From the NCBI GenBank assembly GCA_004557805.1, contig SFFS01000008.1, positions 1 through 53,619 of the forward strand: DNA of 53,619 nt, read 5' to 3'. A program made the position numbers and the translations under genes. The DNA is from Clostridiales bacterium (GTDB taxonomy: Bacteria; Bacillota; Clostridia; Christensenellales; Aristaeellaceae). Shown here one piece after another: positions 32,139 through 40,047 of the stretch. Position 1 is the stretch's first letter; every line of letters begins with the position of its first letter. The notes beneath the pieces were generated by a model. That model saw only the letters and a program-made list of their open reading frames with translations, was not told where the DNA came from and searched no databases.

Positions 32139-32804
32139 ATGACAAAAGATAACAGCTTCACCGCAAAACAGGTCGGTGAAAGAATCAGAGAACGCAGGAC
32201 GGAACTGCGGCTGTCCATGAGTCAGCTCGGAGACCGTCTGAGCGTAAACAAATCCACCATACAGAGATACGAGACAGGCGGTGTCGATCCGGAAAGAACG
32301 ATCCTCATCGTGCCGATTGCGGAAGCTCTGGAAACGACACCGGAATGGCTGACTGGTAAATCCGACGCCAAGGAATACGATAGCTATACTCTGTGCAAGA
32401 AGGCTATCGAGCAGCACATTTCGGACTACCTTGACAGCATGACAAGTGCCGTACAGGGGCAGCCGCACCAGCAGCTCCTGACTACCTTCCTCGGTGAGAT
32501 CGTCGATCTCTATGCCCTGTTCTGCGAGCGCTTCGCAAAGGCAATGGCAGAGGTAGACAAGATTGCAGAGGATGAAGGACTGAAAGAATCTCTGAGACGG
32601 TATGCGATAGAATCCGGTGCGATTACGGAAAAGGTCTATCGCAAAGAAATGGAAGCACCTGTAGAAGATATGAAACGATTTATGGATGGTCTTTTACATA
32701 TCTACGATGAGGGACGCACCAATGTAAAGATCGGCGACCTCCTCGGGATCAAGCAGAAAGCGATGAGAAGGCTTCCTGAAAAAGACGAATCCGTGGCACC
32801 TTGA
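32139..32804 (+). CDS. XRE-family helix-turn-helix repressor of the element
   Basis: A 221-residue regulator. Residues 10-65 are a Cro/C1-type helix-turn-helix (IRERRTELRLSMSQLGDRL, then NKSTIQRYETGGVDPE). The C-terminal 150 residues are helical without a recognised domain; no LexA-type peptidase site is visible. The ATG at 32139 with GAGGTG nine bases upstream is preferred over an earlier in-frame start at 32103, which lies in the -10 box. By position it controls the divergent excisionase/relaxase promoter, its own promoter, and perhaps the integrase gene downstream. Confidence 0.85.
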   Translation: MTKDNSFTAKQVGERIRERRTELRLSMSQLGDRLSVNKSTIQRYETGGVDPERTILIVPIAEALETTPEWLTGKSDAKEYDSYTLCKKAIEQHISDYLDSMTSAVQGQPHQQLLTTFLGEIVDLYALFCERFAKAMAEVDKIAEDEGLKESLRRYAIESGAITEKVYRKEMEAPVEDMKRFMDGLLHIYDEGRTNVKIGDLLGIKQKAMRRLPEKDESVAP

Positions 32805-32834
32805 CAACAGAGTTTACCGGCGTAGATTGCCATG

Positions 32835-32913
32835 CTTTTCGGTTGTCGCGCAAGCGACGAGAAAAGCGGCGATAAAATCTGTGTAGTTGTGGCGGCAGCG
32901 CCGACATAACTAC
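32835..32913. repeat. Two hairpins between the repressor and integrase genes
   Basis: The first pairs cttttc (32835-32840) with gaaaag (32861-32866) and gtcgc (32845-32849) with gcgac (32854-32858). The second pairs gtagtt (32883-32888) with aactac (32908-32913) and ggcg (32891-32894) with cgcc (32899-32902). Neither has a T run. They could be regulatory RNA structure or integrase binding arms. Confidence 0.4.
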
Positions 32914-32982
32914 AGCCGATAACGAATAAAGCGTATATGTCACAGACCCGGCTGCCACGGATAGAAAGGAGAATAATTATCT

Positions 32983-34278
32983 ATGGCAAAAGGTTCTGTG
33001 AGAAAGAAAGGAAGCAAGTGGTACTACCGCTTCTATGTGGAAGATGAAAGCGGGAAGCTGGTACAGCGTGAGTTTGCGGGAACGACAAGCAAGAGCGAGA
33101 CAGAAGCCATGCTCCGCAAGGCGATGGAGGATTATGAAGCGAAAAAGTTCGTAGCAAAGTCCGAAAACGTCACTGTGGGGCAGCTCTTGGATATGTGGGT
33201 GGAGGAAGAACTGAAGCCCGGCAGTCTCAGTAACGGAACGGTATCTGCGTATCAGGGAACAGTGGGACGCATCAAGCAGTTTCCCATCGGAGACCGGAAG
33301 CTGAAAACCGTCACACCGGAGCATCTGCAATCATTTCTTGATCTTCTCTCCTTCGGAGGGAGCGATGCGAACGGAAAAGAGGTCAAGCCCATCAGCAAAG
33401 GGTATATGAGGCTGTTCTCTGCGGTGCTGCAGGGAGCGTTCCGGTTCGCGGTATTCCCCAAGAGACTTCTCAGCTATAATCCCATGCAGTATGTGGTCAT
33501 GCGGAAGAAGCAGGAAAGCTACGAGCTGTTCTCGGACGACAACAGTGACGAGCTGACGGTTCCCACTATTACCTACGAGCAGTATGCAGCTCTGACGGAC
33601 TGGCTCAAAAAGAAGAACAATCCGGCGCTTTTGCCCATTCAGATTGCCTACTTCACCGGACTTCGGATCGGAGAAGTCTGTGCGCTGACCTGGCAGGACA
33701 TCGACCTGAAAGAACAGGTCATCACGGTACGGCGCAGTATGCGGTACAACGGGGCAAGGCACAAGACGGAGATCGGGCCAACCAAGCGGAGCAAGATCCG
33801 CACGGTGGACTTCTGCGACACGCTGGCGGGGATTCTGAAAGAAGCGAAGAAGGAGCAGCACTTAAACCGCATGAGGTACGGTGAGTTTTACAGCCTGAAC
33901 TACTGCAAAGAGGTACAGGAGAAGGGCCGCAGCTACTACGAGCTGTACACGCTGGGTATGACGGAAGAAGTGCCGGAGGACTACAAGGAACTCTCCTTTG
34001 TCTGTCTCCGTCCTGACGGGGCTTACGAATCCGCAAGCACGGTCAGCATTATGTGCAGAACAGCGCAGGAGAAGGTTCCAGGCCTTGAGGACTTTCATTT
34101 CCACACACTCAGACACACGTTCACGAGCAACCTGCTGTCAAACGGCGCACAGCCGAAGGATGTACAGGAGCTGCTGGGACATGCGGATGTGAGTACCACG
34201 ATGAATATCTACGCACACGCGACAAAGGAAGCAAAACGCTCCTCCGCAAGACTGCTGGACAAAGTGGTCGGCGAATAA
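32983..34278 (+). CDS. Tyrosine-type site-specific integrase
   Basis: A 431-residue recombinase of the Tn916/phage integrase class. The N-terminal arm-binding domain begins MAKGSVRKKGSKWYYRFYVE. A core-binding SAM-like domain follows, then the catalytic domain with arginine in YFTGLRIGEVCALTW, the HTLRH box, histidine in LLGHADVSTT and the nucleophile tyrosine in MNIYAHAT. An insert of about 60 residues around YSLNYCKEVQEKGRSYYELY is typical of Firmicutes element integrases. All catalytic residues are present, so it may be active. AAAGGA lies 12 bases before the ATG. It is the last gene before the right end. Confidence 0.93.
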   Translation: MAKGSVRKKGSKWYYRFYVEDESGKLVQREFAGTTSKSETEAMLRKAMEDYEAKKFVAKSENVTVGQLLDMWVEEELKPGSLSNGTVSAYQGTVGRIKQFPIGDRKLKTVTPEHLQSFLDLLSFGGSDANGKEVKPISKGYMRLFSAVLQGAFRFAVFPKRLLSYNPMQYVVMRKKQESYELFSDDNSDELTVPTITYEQYAALTDWLKKKNNPALLPIQIAYFTGLRIGEVCALTWQDIDLKEQVITVRRSMRYNGARHKTEIGPTKRSKIRTVDFCDTLAGILKEAKKEQHLNRMRYGEFYSLNYCKEVQEKGRSYYELYTLGMTEEVPEDYKELSFVCLRPDGAYESASTVSIMCRTAQEKVPGLEDFHFHTLRHTFTSNLLSNGAQPKDVQELLGHADVSTTMNIYAHATKEAKRSSARLLDKVVGE

Positions 34279-34287
34279 AAAAGAAAA

Positions 34288-34331
34288 GCTTTCCCTTGTT
34301 TTGCCGGATAAGGGCAAAAACAAGGGAAAGC
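34288..34331 (+). terminator. Right-end hairpin after the integrase gene
   Basis: gctttcccttgttttgcc (34288-34305) pairs with gggcaaaaacaagggaaagc (34312-34331) with one bulged base, a very long stem. It lies 10 bases after the integrase stop. Its right arm (34308-34329) is the direct-repeat partner of 29932-29953, so it may double as an end-recognition site. Confidence 0.6.
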
Positions 34332-34400
34332 AGTCGAAATCGGAGCGTTAAAACCGCGATTTTCCTTGAAATATCAGGGGCTTTGGAGATTGGGATAGAT

Positions 34401-34415
34401 AAATCGGAATTTATC
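34401..34415 (-). repeat. Right end inverted repeat of the element
   Basis: aaatcggaatttatc is the exact reverse complement of 29768-29782. Host-like GC-rich sequence resumes directly after it. Confidence 0.6.
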
Positions 34416-34432
34416 CAGCCGCCGCATAATAC

Positions 34433-34467
34433 AAAATCCTGCCCGGCGTTTCCGCCGGGCAGGATTT
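34433..34467 (-). terminator. Terminator of the flavoprotein reductase gene
   Basis: A perfect 15-base stem (aaatcctgcccggcg 34434-34448 with cgccgggcaggattt 34453-34467) with loop tttc, ending in a T stretch on the minus strand, 31 bases past the stop codon. Confidence 0.88.
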
Positions 34468-34498
34468 GCCGTTCTATGAGCGCTCTGCTGAGAGTGAA

Positions 34499-36331
34499 TT
34501 ACTTGCTCAGCGCGTCCGCGACGGCGGCCTTGATGGCGTTGGAGGTTACCGTACCGCCGGTCACCGCGTCGACTTCGAAGCTGTTTGCTTCGACGATGCG
34601 TTCAGGCATCAGCCGAATCGCGCGGTCGCTCACGCCGGGCGTTTCGGAGTGGGAAAGGATTTCAACCGCATCGATCTTTTCGCCGTCCAGAGTCACCTTC
34701 ACGGCCAGCTTCGTGCCGCCCATGCCCTGGCCGTAGCCGATGAATTCGTTTTCGGCCGTCTCGTAAACCTTCTCTTCAGCGGGCGCGGGAGCGAAAGCCG
34801 TCTTGCTTTCCATGACGCTGTCGGGGCTGTTGTCCGTCTTGGCGGCCGCGGCGTTTTTGCCGGCTTCGCGTCCGAACAGCATGCCGCCGCCGATGTTGCA
34901 GGAGGCCTGATAGCAGTAGGACCATACGTCGCCCAGCTCGCCCGCGCCGTACAGGTGGGGGATGGCTTCTCCGTTCAAATCGAGAATTTCAGCGTGTTCG
35001 TTGCGCTCGGGACCGCCCTGCGTGTTCACGACGGAGGCGACCATTTCAATGGCGTAGAACGGGCCTTCGCTGAATTTCTTCATGGTTTCCAGGCTGCGGC
35101 CAAAGAGGATATCCTCGCCGCGGTCGATCATTTCGTTGTTGAGCGCGATGGTCTTTTCGAGGTTTTCGGCGGGCACGCCGATCTTTTCGGCCAGCTCGGC
35201 GAGCGTATCGGCCTTCACGATCCAGCCGCTGGCAATTTCTTCGCTGTTATCGGCGCTGAACTGCTTGTGAAGCGCGCCCATGTCGATGATTTCCTGATCC
35301 ATGATCGCGTAGATCTTCGAGGTGAAAGGCGTGGCGATGATATCGCCGTGGAAATAGCTCTTGCCGTGATGAGACTTATCTGCCTCGTTCATAAAGCGCG
35401 TGCCGTCGTTGCCGACCATGATAACGCCCTTGGCGGCGATGCCGCGCTGGCAGCCGAACACCTGCACGCCGCAGGGATAGCGGAAGTCGAGATCGGCGTA
35501 GACCATGTTGCCCATGTGCCAGAGGTTCGCGCCGACTTCCTGCGCCATGACGATACCGTCGCCGGTATTGAACAGCGCGCTGCCGAGGGAGACGAGGTTC
35601 GCCTTCACTGCATAGTCCTGCAGCATCTGCTTGTTGCTTTCAAAGCCGCCGCAGCACAGCACCACGCCGTTGCGCGCGCGGAGGTTGACGGTTTTGCCGT
35701 CTACTTCGGCCTGCACGCCGTGAACGATGCGCGTATCCCGGTCCTGAATGAGGTGCTTGGCCGGCGCGCTGTACCATACGTCGATGCTGTCGGAGCGCTC
35801 TTCCACGGCCGCCTTCATTTTGAAGTACATATAGCCGTCGCCGCCGAACGCGCCGTTGCCGGTCATGGTCTGAATGCTGCCCGCGCCGGGCATGTTCACG
35901 AATTCAACGTTGCCGCGGTTGACGGGATTTTCCATGCCGAGAACGTCGGTCATCCAGCTGAGGTTGTCGGAAAGACCGCTGATGTACATTTCGATGATTT
36001 CATCGGACGGGGTCGCGAAATCGCCGCGCAGCGCCTTCATATAGGCGACCGCATCGTCGTGCTGCGCCGGATCGACGTAGCCCATCCACTGCATGCAGAC
36101 GCGGGAATTTCCGCCGGCAAGCGCTTCGGGCGCTTTTTCAAGCAGGAGCACTTTTGCGCCGGCGTCGGCCGCAGCGGTGGCGGCGGTGGCGCCCGCGGCG
36201 CCGAAGCCGATGACGATCACGTCGTATTCGGCGTCCCAGTCGATCGTGCTTTCAAAAGCGGCTTCGTCCGCGAAGGCGAAGCTGCTCAGAAGCAGACAGA
36301 ATGCGAGCAGAGCAACAACCAGTTTCTTCAT
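34499..36331 (-). CDS. Exported FAD-dependent reductase (fumarate/urocanate reductase-like) with C-terminal FMN-binding domain
   Basis: A 610-residue protein with a signal peptide (VVALLAFCLLLSSFAFA) and no lipobox. Residues 37-480 are an FAD_binding_2 domain: dinucleotide loop DVIVIGFGAAGATAATAA, glutamate in LLLEKAPEALAGGNSRVC, and the late GELGDVWSYCYQASCNIGGG. The last 80 residues are an FMN_bind domain with the covalent flavinylation motif DAVTGGTVTS (threonine 594 or 596). In many relatives the FMN domain is N-terminal, so the order is reversed here. Such enzymes reduce fumarate, urocanate, cinnamates or similar acceptors outside the cell. The ApbE transferase needed for FMN attachment is at 50357. 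The LysR gene upstream may regulate it. Confidence 0.88.
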   Translation of the reverse strand: MKKLVVALLAFCLLLSSFAFADEAAFESTIDWDAEYDVIVIGFGAAGATAATAAADAGAKVLLLEKAPEALAGGNSRVCMQWMGYVDPAQHDDAVAYMKALRGDFATPSDEIIEMYISGLSDNLSWMTDVLGMENPVNRGNVEFVNMPGAGSIQTMTGNGAFGGDGYMYFKMKAAVEERSDSIDVWYSAPAKHLIQDRDTRIVHGVQAEVDGKTVNLRARNGVVLCCGGFESNKQMLQDYAVKANLVSLGSALFNTGDGIVMAQEVGANLWHMGNMVYADLDFRYPCGVQVFGCQRGIAAKGVIMVGNDGTRFMNEADKSHHGKSYFHGDIIATPFTSKIYAIMDQEIIDMGALHKQFSADNSEEIASGWIVKADTLAELAEKIGVPAENLEKTIALNNEMIDRGEDILFGRSLETMKKFSEGPFYAIEMVASVVNTQGGPERNEHAEILDLNGEAIPHLYGAGELGDVWSYCYQASCNIGGGMLFGREAGKNAAAAKTDNSPDSVMESKTAFAPAPAEEKVYETAENEFIGYGQGMGGTKLAVKVTLDGEKIDAVEILSHSETPGVSDRAIRLMPERIVEANSFEVDAVTGGTVTSNAIKAAVADALSK

Positions 36332-36375
36332 GAGTTTCCCTTCCTTTCAAGTATCCCCCTTGATGGGTTGAGAAA

Positions 36376-36404
36376 ATCATAACAGAAACGAAGATTGTGA
36401 ACAA
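36376..36404 (-). promoter_or_regulatory. Possible promoter of the flavoprotein reductase gene
   Basis: On the minus strand TTGTTC (36399-36404) and TATGAT (36376-36381) are 17 bases apart, placing the start about 35 bases before the ATG. Confidence 0.5.
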
Positions 36405-36446
36405 ATACCCATTCCGGCGCAAATGACTTTATTTATGACAAACGGG

Positions 36447-37379
36447 TTATAAATCCGCGGACGCGGCAATCCGCTCCGCGGCGCTGCGGAAAACCTGCGC
36501 AAGCGCCGGGCTTGTGCTGAAGTGCGGCCATGCGAGCATGATCTCAAAGCCGGAGCGGTATTCGGCGACCGGGCGGCAGATGAGCAGATGATTTGCGATG
36601 ATTTCAGAGGAATCCGGCATAACGCCGACGGCGTTTCCGGCGGTAATCGCCAGGCTGAAAGCCTGCGAACCGCGGGCGATGGCGAGGTTCTGCATGGGCA
36701 CGCCGCACAGCAGAAGCTGCAGGCGAATGGCTTCGTAAAGCGTCGTACAGGGCACGAGGCTGGAAACGTTCCGGGGCTGGGGGAGAAGGAACTGGCGCGT
36801 CAGCGCCTCAGAAATGGAGACCTCGCCGCTCTGCTGTGCCAGCGGGTCCGAAGCAGAAACGAAAAAGCTCAGACCGGCCGTTTCCAGCGGAACCGCTTCC
36901 AGCCAGTCCTGATCCTTCGCTTCGCAGGGCATTACCAGCGCCACGTCCAGCTTTCCGGTATAAAGCCGCTCCAGCGTGTCGCACGCCTCGGCGCGAACGG
37001 AAAGCTCGCGGTTCGTCTGCCGCATGACGGCGATCAGGCGCATGGCGAACGAAAACTGGCCGTTGCTGCCGTATCCCAGCCGGATTTCGGGCGCAGTGTG
37101 CGCAGCGTCCGGCGAAAGCGCGCGCTCCAGCGCTTCGCATTCGTTCAGAACCTGCGCCGCGTGCTGGTAAAACAGCTTTCCGGCAGGCGTTAAATGCATC
37201 TGGCGCGTCGTGCGCTCGATCAGCGTAACGCCGAGCCGCTCCTCGAGCGCGTGGATTTTCCGGCTCAGAAACGGCTGCGCGATATAGAGCTGCTCCGCAG
37301 CCTTTGAAAAGCCGCCCGTCCGGATGATCGCGGCAAAATACTGCATGTCGGTCAGGTCAAAATTCAGCTGATTGCTCAT
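36447..37379 (-). CDS. LysR-family transcriptional regulator
   Basis: A 310-residue regulator. The N-terminal winged helix-turn-helix reads DMQYFAAIIRTGGFSKAAEQLYIAQPFLSRKIHALEERLG, classical for LysR. The rest is a substrate-binding effector domain beginning EIRLGYGSNG and including LDVALVMP. The ATG at 37379 has AAGGGAG upstream. It precedes the flavoprotein reductase on the same strand by 115 bases with a possible promoter between, so that gene is its most likely target. Confidence 0.92.
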   Translation of the reverse strand: MSNQLNFDLTDMQYFAAIIRTGGFSKAAEQLYIAQPFLSRKIHALEERLGVTLIERTTRQMHLTPAGKLFYQHAAQVLNECEALERALSPDAAHTAPEIRLGYGSNGQFSFAMRLIAVMRQTNRELSVRAEACDTLERLYTGKLDVALVMPCEAKDQDWLEAVPLETAGLSFFVSASDPLAQQSGEVSISEALTRQFLLPQPRNVSSLVPCTTLYEAIRLQLLLCGVPMQNLAIARGSQAFSLAITAGNAVGVMPDSSEIIANHLLICRPVAEYRSGFEIMLAWPHFSTSPALAQVFRSAAERIAASADL

Positions 37380-37410
37380 GCAGCGCTTTCTCCCTTCGAA
37401 AGGCGGGCGT

Positions 37411-38619
37411 TCATTCGGGGCGGGACGTTTCCAGCCATTCCCGGTATTTTTCGATTACGGCCTCCCGCGCGTATTTTGCCTGATAGAGCGCGCGGGCGCG
37501 GCGGCCCATCTCGTCCAGCGGCGCGCCGTCGCGAAGGAGCGCGCGCAGCGCCTCGGCGATCTGCTCGCTTTCGCCTTCACGGAAGCGGACGCCGACATGC
37601 TCGCGATCGATATCGCGCGCAATGTCCGATTCACACGAGGAGATCAGCAGCGTGCCGCGCCCGCTGGCGAGGATGCCGTAATATTTGCTTGGCAGCAGCA
37701 CGTTCTGGAACGCGGCCGAAAACACCACCACCGAAAGATCGGCGGCGGACAGATGCCGCCCCAGCTCGCTTGCGGGGGCATAGCCTTCGAAACGGACGTT
37801 TTGCAGCCCCTCTTTTTCGCATGCGTCTTTGAACTTGAAATAATTGCTGCCCGCTCCGGCGATCTGGAACAGCACCGGCTCGTCTTTCAGAAGGCGCGCG
37901 GCGCCCAGCAGCGTCTGAAATTCGTGTGCGACGCCGAAATTGCCGCTGTACTGGACGACCAGCCTGTCGCCCCAGCCGCGCGCGGCCTTCGCTTCGCCGC
38001 GCGGAAGCGGTTCGATCTGTTCCGGGAAAAAGTTTGGGATCAGCTTTACCTGCGGCAGACCGTATTCGGCCTGCAAATGCGCGCACATTTCATGGCTGAG
38101 CGAGGCGACCGCGTCGCAGCGGCGCATCGCGCCGCCCATCGTGCGGCGCAGGAAACGATAGGTGAAGCCCGTGCCGTCGCTCATGCCGCTGGCTTTGAGC
38201 ACGTCCGGATACAGATCCTGCACGGTGAGATACACCTGATAGCCGCGCAGGCGCTTGCCGATTTTCGCGCAGACGACCGCCAGCGGCGGGGCTGTACCCA
38301 CGAGCACCTTCTCGTTTTTGCCGATGTGGAAAACGCAATAGAAAAACAGGCTGATTTCAAACGTGATAAGGTTGAAAAGCTTGCCCGCGAACGACGATTT
38401 GGGGAATTTGGTGTTCCACAGCCGCTTTACGGCGACGCTGTTGCGCGTTTCGCGGCGCGGCGGCTTTTCCGTCATGCCGGGGTAGTACGGATCGCCGGTA
38501 ACGACGGTAGTCTGCCAGCCGCGGCGCGCAAAGTTTTCCGCAATCGCGCAGAAAATCTGGCCCGTCGAAGCGGTCTCCGGGGGATATTGCTGGTTGAGAA
38601 TGGTCAGTTTTTCAGGCAT
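37411..38619 (-). CDS. GT4-family glycosyltransferase, WcaI-like
   Basis: A 402-residue GT-B glycosyltransferase for surface or exopolysaccharide assembly. The N-terminal part has ILNQQYPPETASTGQIFCAIAENFARRGW and VVTGDPYYPG, as in colanic-acid type WcaI proteins. The C-terminal donor-binding part has VQYSGNFGVAHEFQTLLGAA and VVVFSAAFQNVLLPSKYYGILASGRGT, where the serine-lysine segment binds the nucleotide sugar. The start ATG overlaps the stop of the sugar-transferase gene by eight bases, so initiation of the lipid-linked chain and this addition are translationally coupled. Confidence 0.9.
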   Translation of the reverse strand: MPEKLTILNQQYPPETASTGQIFCAIAENFARRGWQTTVVTGDPYYPGMTEKPPRRETRNSVAVKRLWNTKFPKSSFAGKLFNLITFEISLFFYCVFHIGKNEKVLVGTAPPLAVVCAKIGKRLRGYQVYLTVQDLYPDVLKASGMSDGTGFTYRFLRRTMGGAMRRCDAVASLSHEMCAHLQAEYGLPQVKLIPNFFPEQIEPLPRGEAKAARGWGDRLVVQYSGNFGVAHEFQTLLGAARLLKDEPVLFQIAGAGSNYFKFKDACEKEGLQNVRFEGYAPASELGRHLSAADLSVVVFSAAFQNVLLPSKYYGILASGRGTLLISSCESDIARDIDREHVGVRFREGESEQIAEALRALLRDGAPLDEMGRRARALYQAKYAREAVIEKYREWLETSRPE

Positions 38620-39247
38620 TCGGCTTCGCCTTTCTCTTTTCGCCGTCCACGTCCTCGTCGTAGGGGAGCGCGCCCTCGCGCACGCCGCGAGCCGTCAGCA
38701 CGCAGATGACGGAATATACGATGATTTTCAGATCGAGCCAGAGCGACATATGATCGGCGTAATAGCCGTCCAGCCGCGCCTTATCGGGCGGAAGGATGCA
38801 GTCGCGTCCGTTCACCTGCGCCCAGCCGGTGATGCCCGGCCGCACGCGGTATGCGCCGGTCTGGCGGCGCAGCTCGTGAATATCCTTTTCGTTGGGAACG
38901 AGCGGGCGCGGGCCGATCAGGCTCATTTCCCCCTTGAGCACGTTGAACAGCTGCGGCAGCTCGTCCAGGCTGGTCTTGCGCAGCACGCGGCCCACGCGCG
39001 TGATGTGTGTCTCGGCGTTCTGCAATTCGCTCGTGGCAACGTCGCGCGGCGCGGATGTGTTCATCGAGCGCAGCTTGTAGATGTAAAAGCGTTTTTCATT
39101 TCGTCCTACGCGCTCCTGCTTGAAAAGCGCCGGGCCGGGCGAATCGAGCTTCACCAGCACGCCCAGCACGATCAGCAGCGGCAGCAGCGCGATCAGCGCC
39201 GCCAGCGACAGCAGAATATCGAGCAACCGCTTCAAAATTGGATACAT
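38612..39247 (-). CDS. Undecaprenyl-phosphate sugar-1-phosphate transferase
   Basis: A 211-residue Bac_transf-type enzyme that starts polysaccharide synthesis by moving a sugar phosphate from a nucleotide sugar to undecaprenyl phosphate. One N-terminal membrane segment (ILLSLAALIALLPLLIVLGV) precedes the catalytic domain with FKQERVGRNEKRFYIYKLRSM, RVGRVLRKTSLDELPQLFNV and MSLIGPRPLV, then GITGWAQVNGRD. It is the short form without the WcaJ/CpsE multi-helix N-terminus. The ATG at 39247 has GAGGA very close upstream. It follows the YhhN-like gene by five bases. Confidence 0.92.
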   Translation of the reverse strand: MYPILKRLLDILLSLAALIALLPLLIVLGVLVKLDSPGPALFKQERVGRNEKRFYIYKLRSMNTSAPRDVATSELQNAETHITRVGRVLRKTSLDELPQLFNVLKGEMSLIGPRPLVPNEKDIHELRRQTGAYRVRPGITGWAQVNGRDCILPPDKARLDGYYADHMSLWLDLKIIVYSVICVLTARGVREGALPYDEDVDGEKRKAKPNA

Positions 39248-39252
39248 CTTCC

Positions 39253-39900
39253 TCAATACAGCCCTGCGATACCCATCGCGAGCAGCGCCGTGCCGAGCAC
39301 GCGCGTTGTCCACTCGATCATATCGGCAAGCCCTTCCTCCGTATTTTCGACGGCGCTGTGCGCCGCCTCGACCCCTGCGGAAGCCAGCAGCATCACGCCG
39401 CCCAGCGCGACCGCCGGGCGCACGCCGCTGCCGACGAACGCCGCGCAGAACGCCATGCCGGAAAGCCCGCTGTGCATTATCAGCGTCAGCAGCCACAGCG
39501 CCTTTCTCGAACGGGAGACGGTCTGGCGGAAAATCCACCACAGCCACAGCATAATGCCGGTCAGCACGAACACCGGCAGCAGCCATGCAACCAGCTCCGC
39601 GCCGTAGAGTGCTCCCGGCGTGCGCAGATGGCGCGCGGGCATGGCGCTCATCGCGCGCGAAAGCGCGGCGGAAAACACCGCGTCCGCCGCCGAAAGCACG
39701 AGCATGCGCGCATCCCGCGGGCTGCGCACGCAGCGCGCCGCCGCAGGCAGCTCCATCCACAGCGCGTCGGCCATCCAGCACAGGAACAGCCCCGCCAGCG
39801 ACAGATACTGCCACGCCTCGCCGCGCCCCAGCGCCAGCACAATGCAGACGATCATCAGCGCGGGCGTGAGCAGAATCCGCCAGCGTGCCCGCACTTTCAT
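39253..39900 (-). CDS. YhhN/TMEM86-like integral membrane protein
   Basis: A 215-residue protein with seven or eight hydrophobic segments. The pattern LTPALMIVCIVLALGRG followed by LAGLFLCWMADALWM resembles the YhhN family (TMEM86, lysoplasmalogenases that cleave the vinyl ether of lysoplasmalogens), but conservation is weak and the aspartates of the active site are only partly clear. The ATG at 39900, close behind GGGGAGG, is chosen because an in-frame ATG at 39936 overlaps the -10 box of a good promoter. It leads the sugar-transferase operon. Confidence 0.5.
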   Translation of the reverse strand: MKVRARWRILLTPALMIVCIVLALGRGEAWQYLSLAGLFLCWMADALWMELPAAARCVRSPRDARMLVLSAADAVFSAALSRAMSAMPARHLRTPGALYGAELVAWLLPVFVLTGIMLWLWWIFRQTVSRSRKALWLLTLIMHSGLSGMAFCAAFVGSGVRPAVALGGVMLLASAGVEAAHSAVENTEEGLADMIEWTTRVLGTALLAMGIAGLY

Positions 39901-39926
39901 CGCCTCCCCGCGCTTTTTCGGTTGTG

Positions 39927-39955
39927 ATTGTATCATGGATAGAAGATGGATGCAA
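39927..39955 (-). promoter_or_regulatory. Promoter of the YhhN-like/sugar-transferase operon
   Basis: On the minus strand TTGCAT (39950-39955) and TACAAT (39927-39932) are 17 bases apart, about 27 bases before the chosen ATG at 39900. Confidence 0.7.
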
Positions 39956-39984
39956 GAGGAAGCGGCGCAGGGCGCGCCGGGGAA

Positions 39985-40018
39985 AGCAAAAAAGCAAGGC
40001 CCGCCGGGCGGCGGGCCT
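39985..40018 (-). terminator. Terminator of ispE
   Basis: The stem aggcccgcc (39997-40005) with ggcgggcct (40010-40018) is followed on the minus strand by a T-rich tail (tgcttttttg). It lies 30 bases after the ispE stop. Confidence 0.85.
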
Positions 40019-40047
40019 CTGTATGCCGGATGCGCCGCGCGGGCGCT

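Larger units (their letters stand above)
29768..34415. mobile_element. Degenerate integrative/mobilizable element remnant
   Basis: A 4.6-kb block of visibly lower GC than its surroundings carries, left to right, a tnpV fragment, a truncated MobA/MobL relaxase, an excisionase-type protein, an XRE repressor and a tyrosine integrase. The proposed limits are an inverted repeat: a 15-base sequence at 29768-29782 recurs exactly on the other strand at 34401-34415, with weaker similarity for about 15 more bases inward. A direct repeat also lies inside each end (29932-29953 and 34308-34329, two mismatches in 22). No conjugation ATPase, resistance gene or replication gene remains. The exact insertion target cannot be read from the sequence. 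Confidence 0.6.

Noticed and set aside
34466..36382. Long plus-strand frame across the flavoprotein reductase
   Set aside because: Antisense shadow; the minus-strand product has a full FAD domain, FMN-binding domain, signal peptide and terminator.
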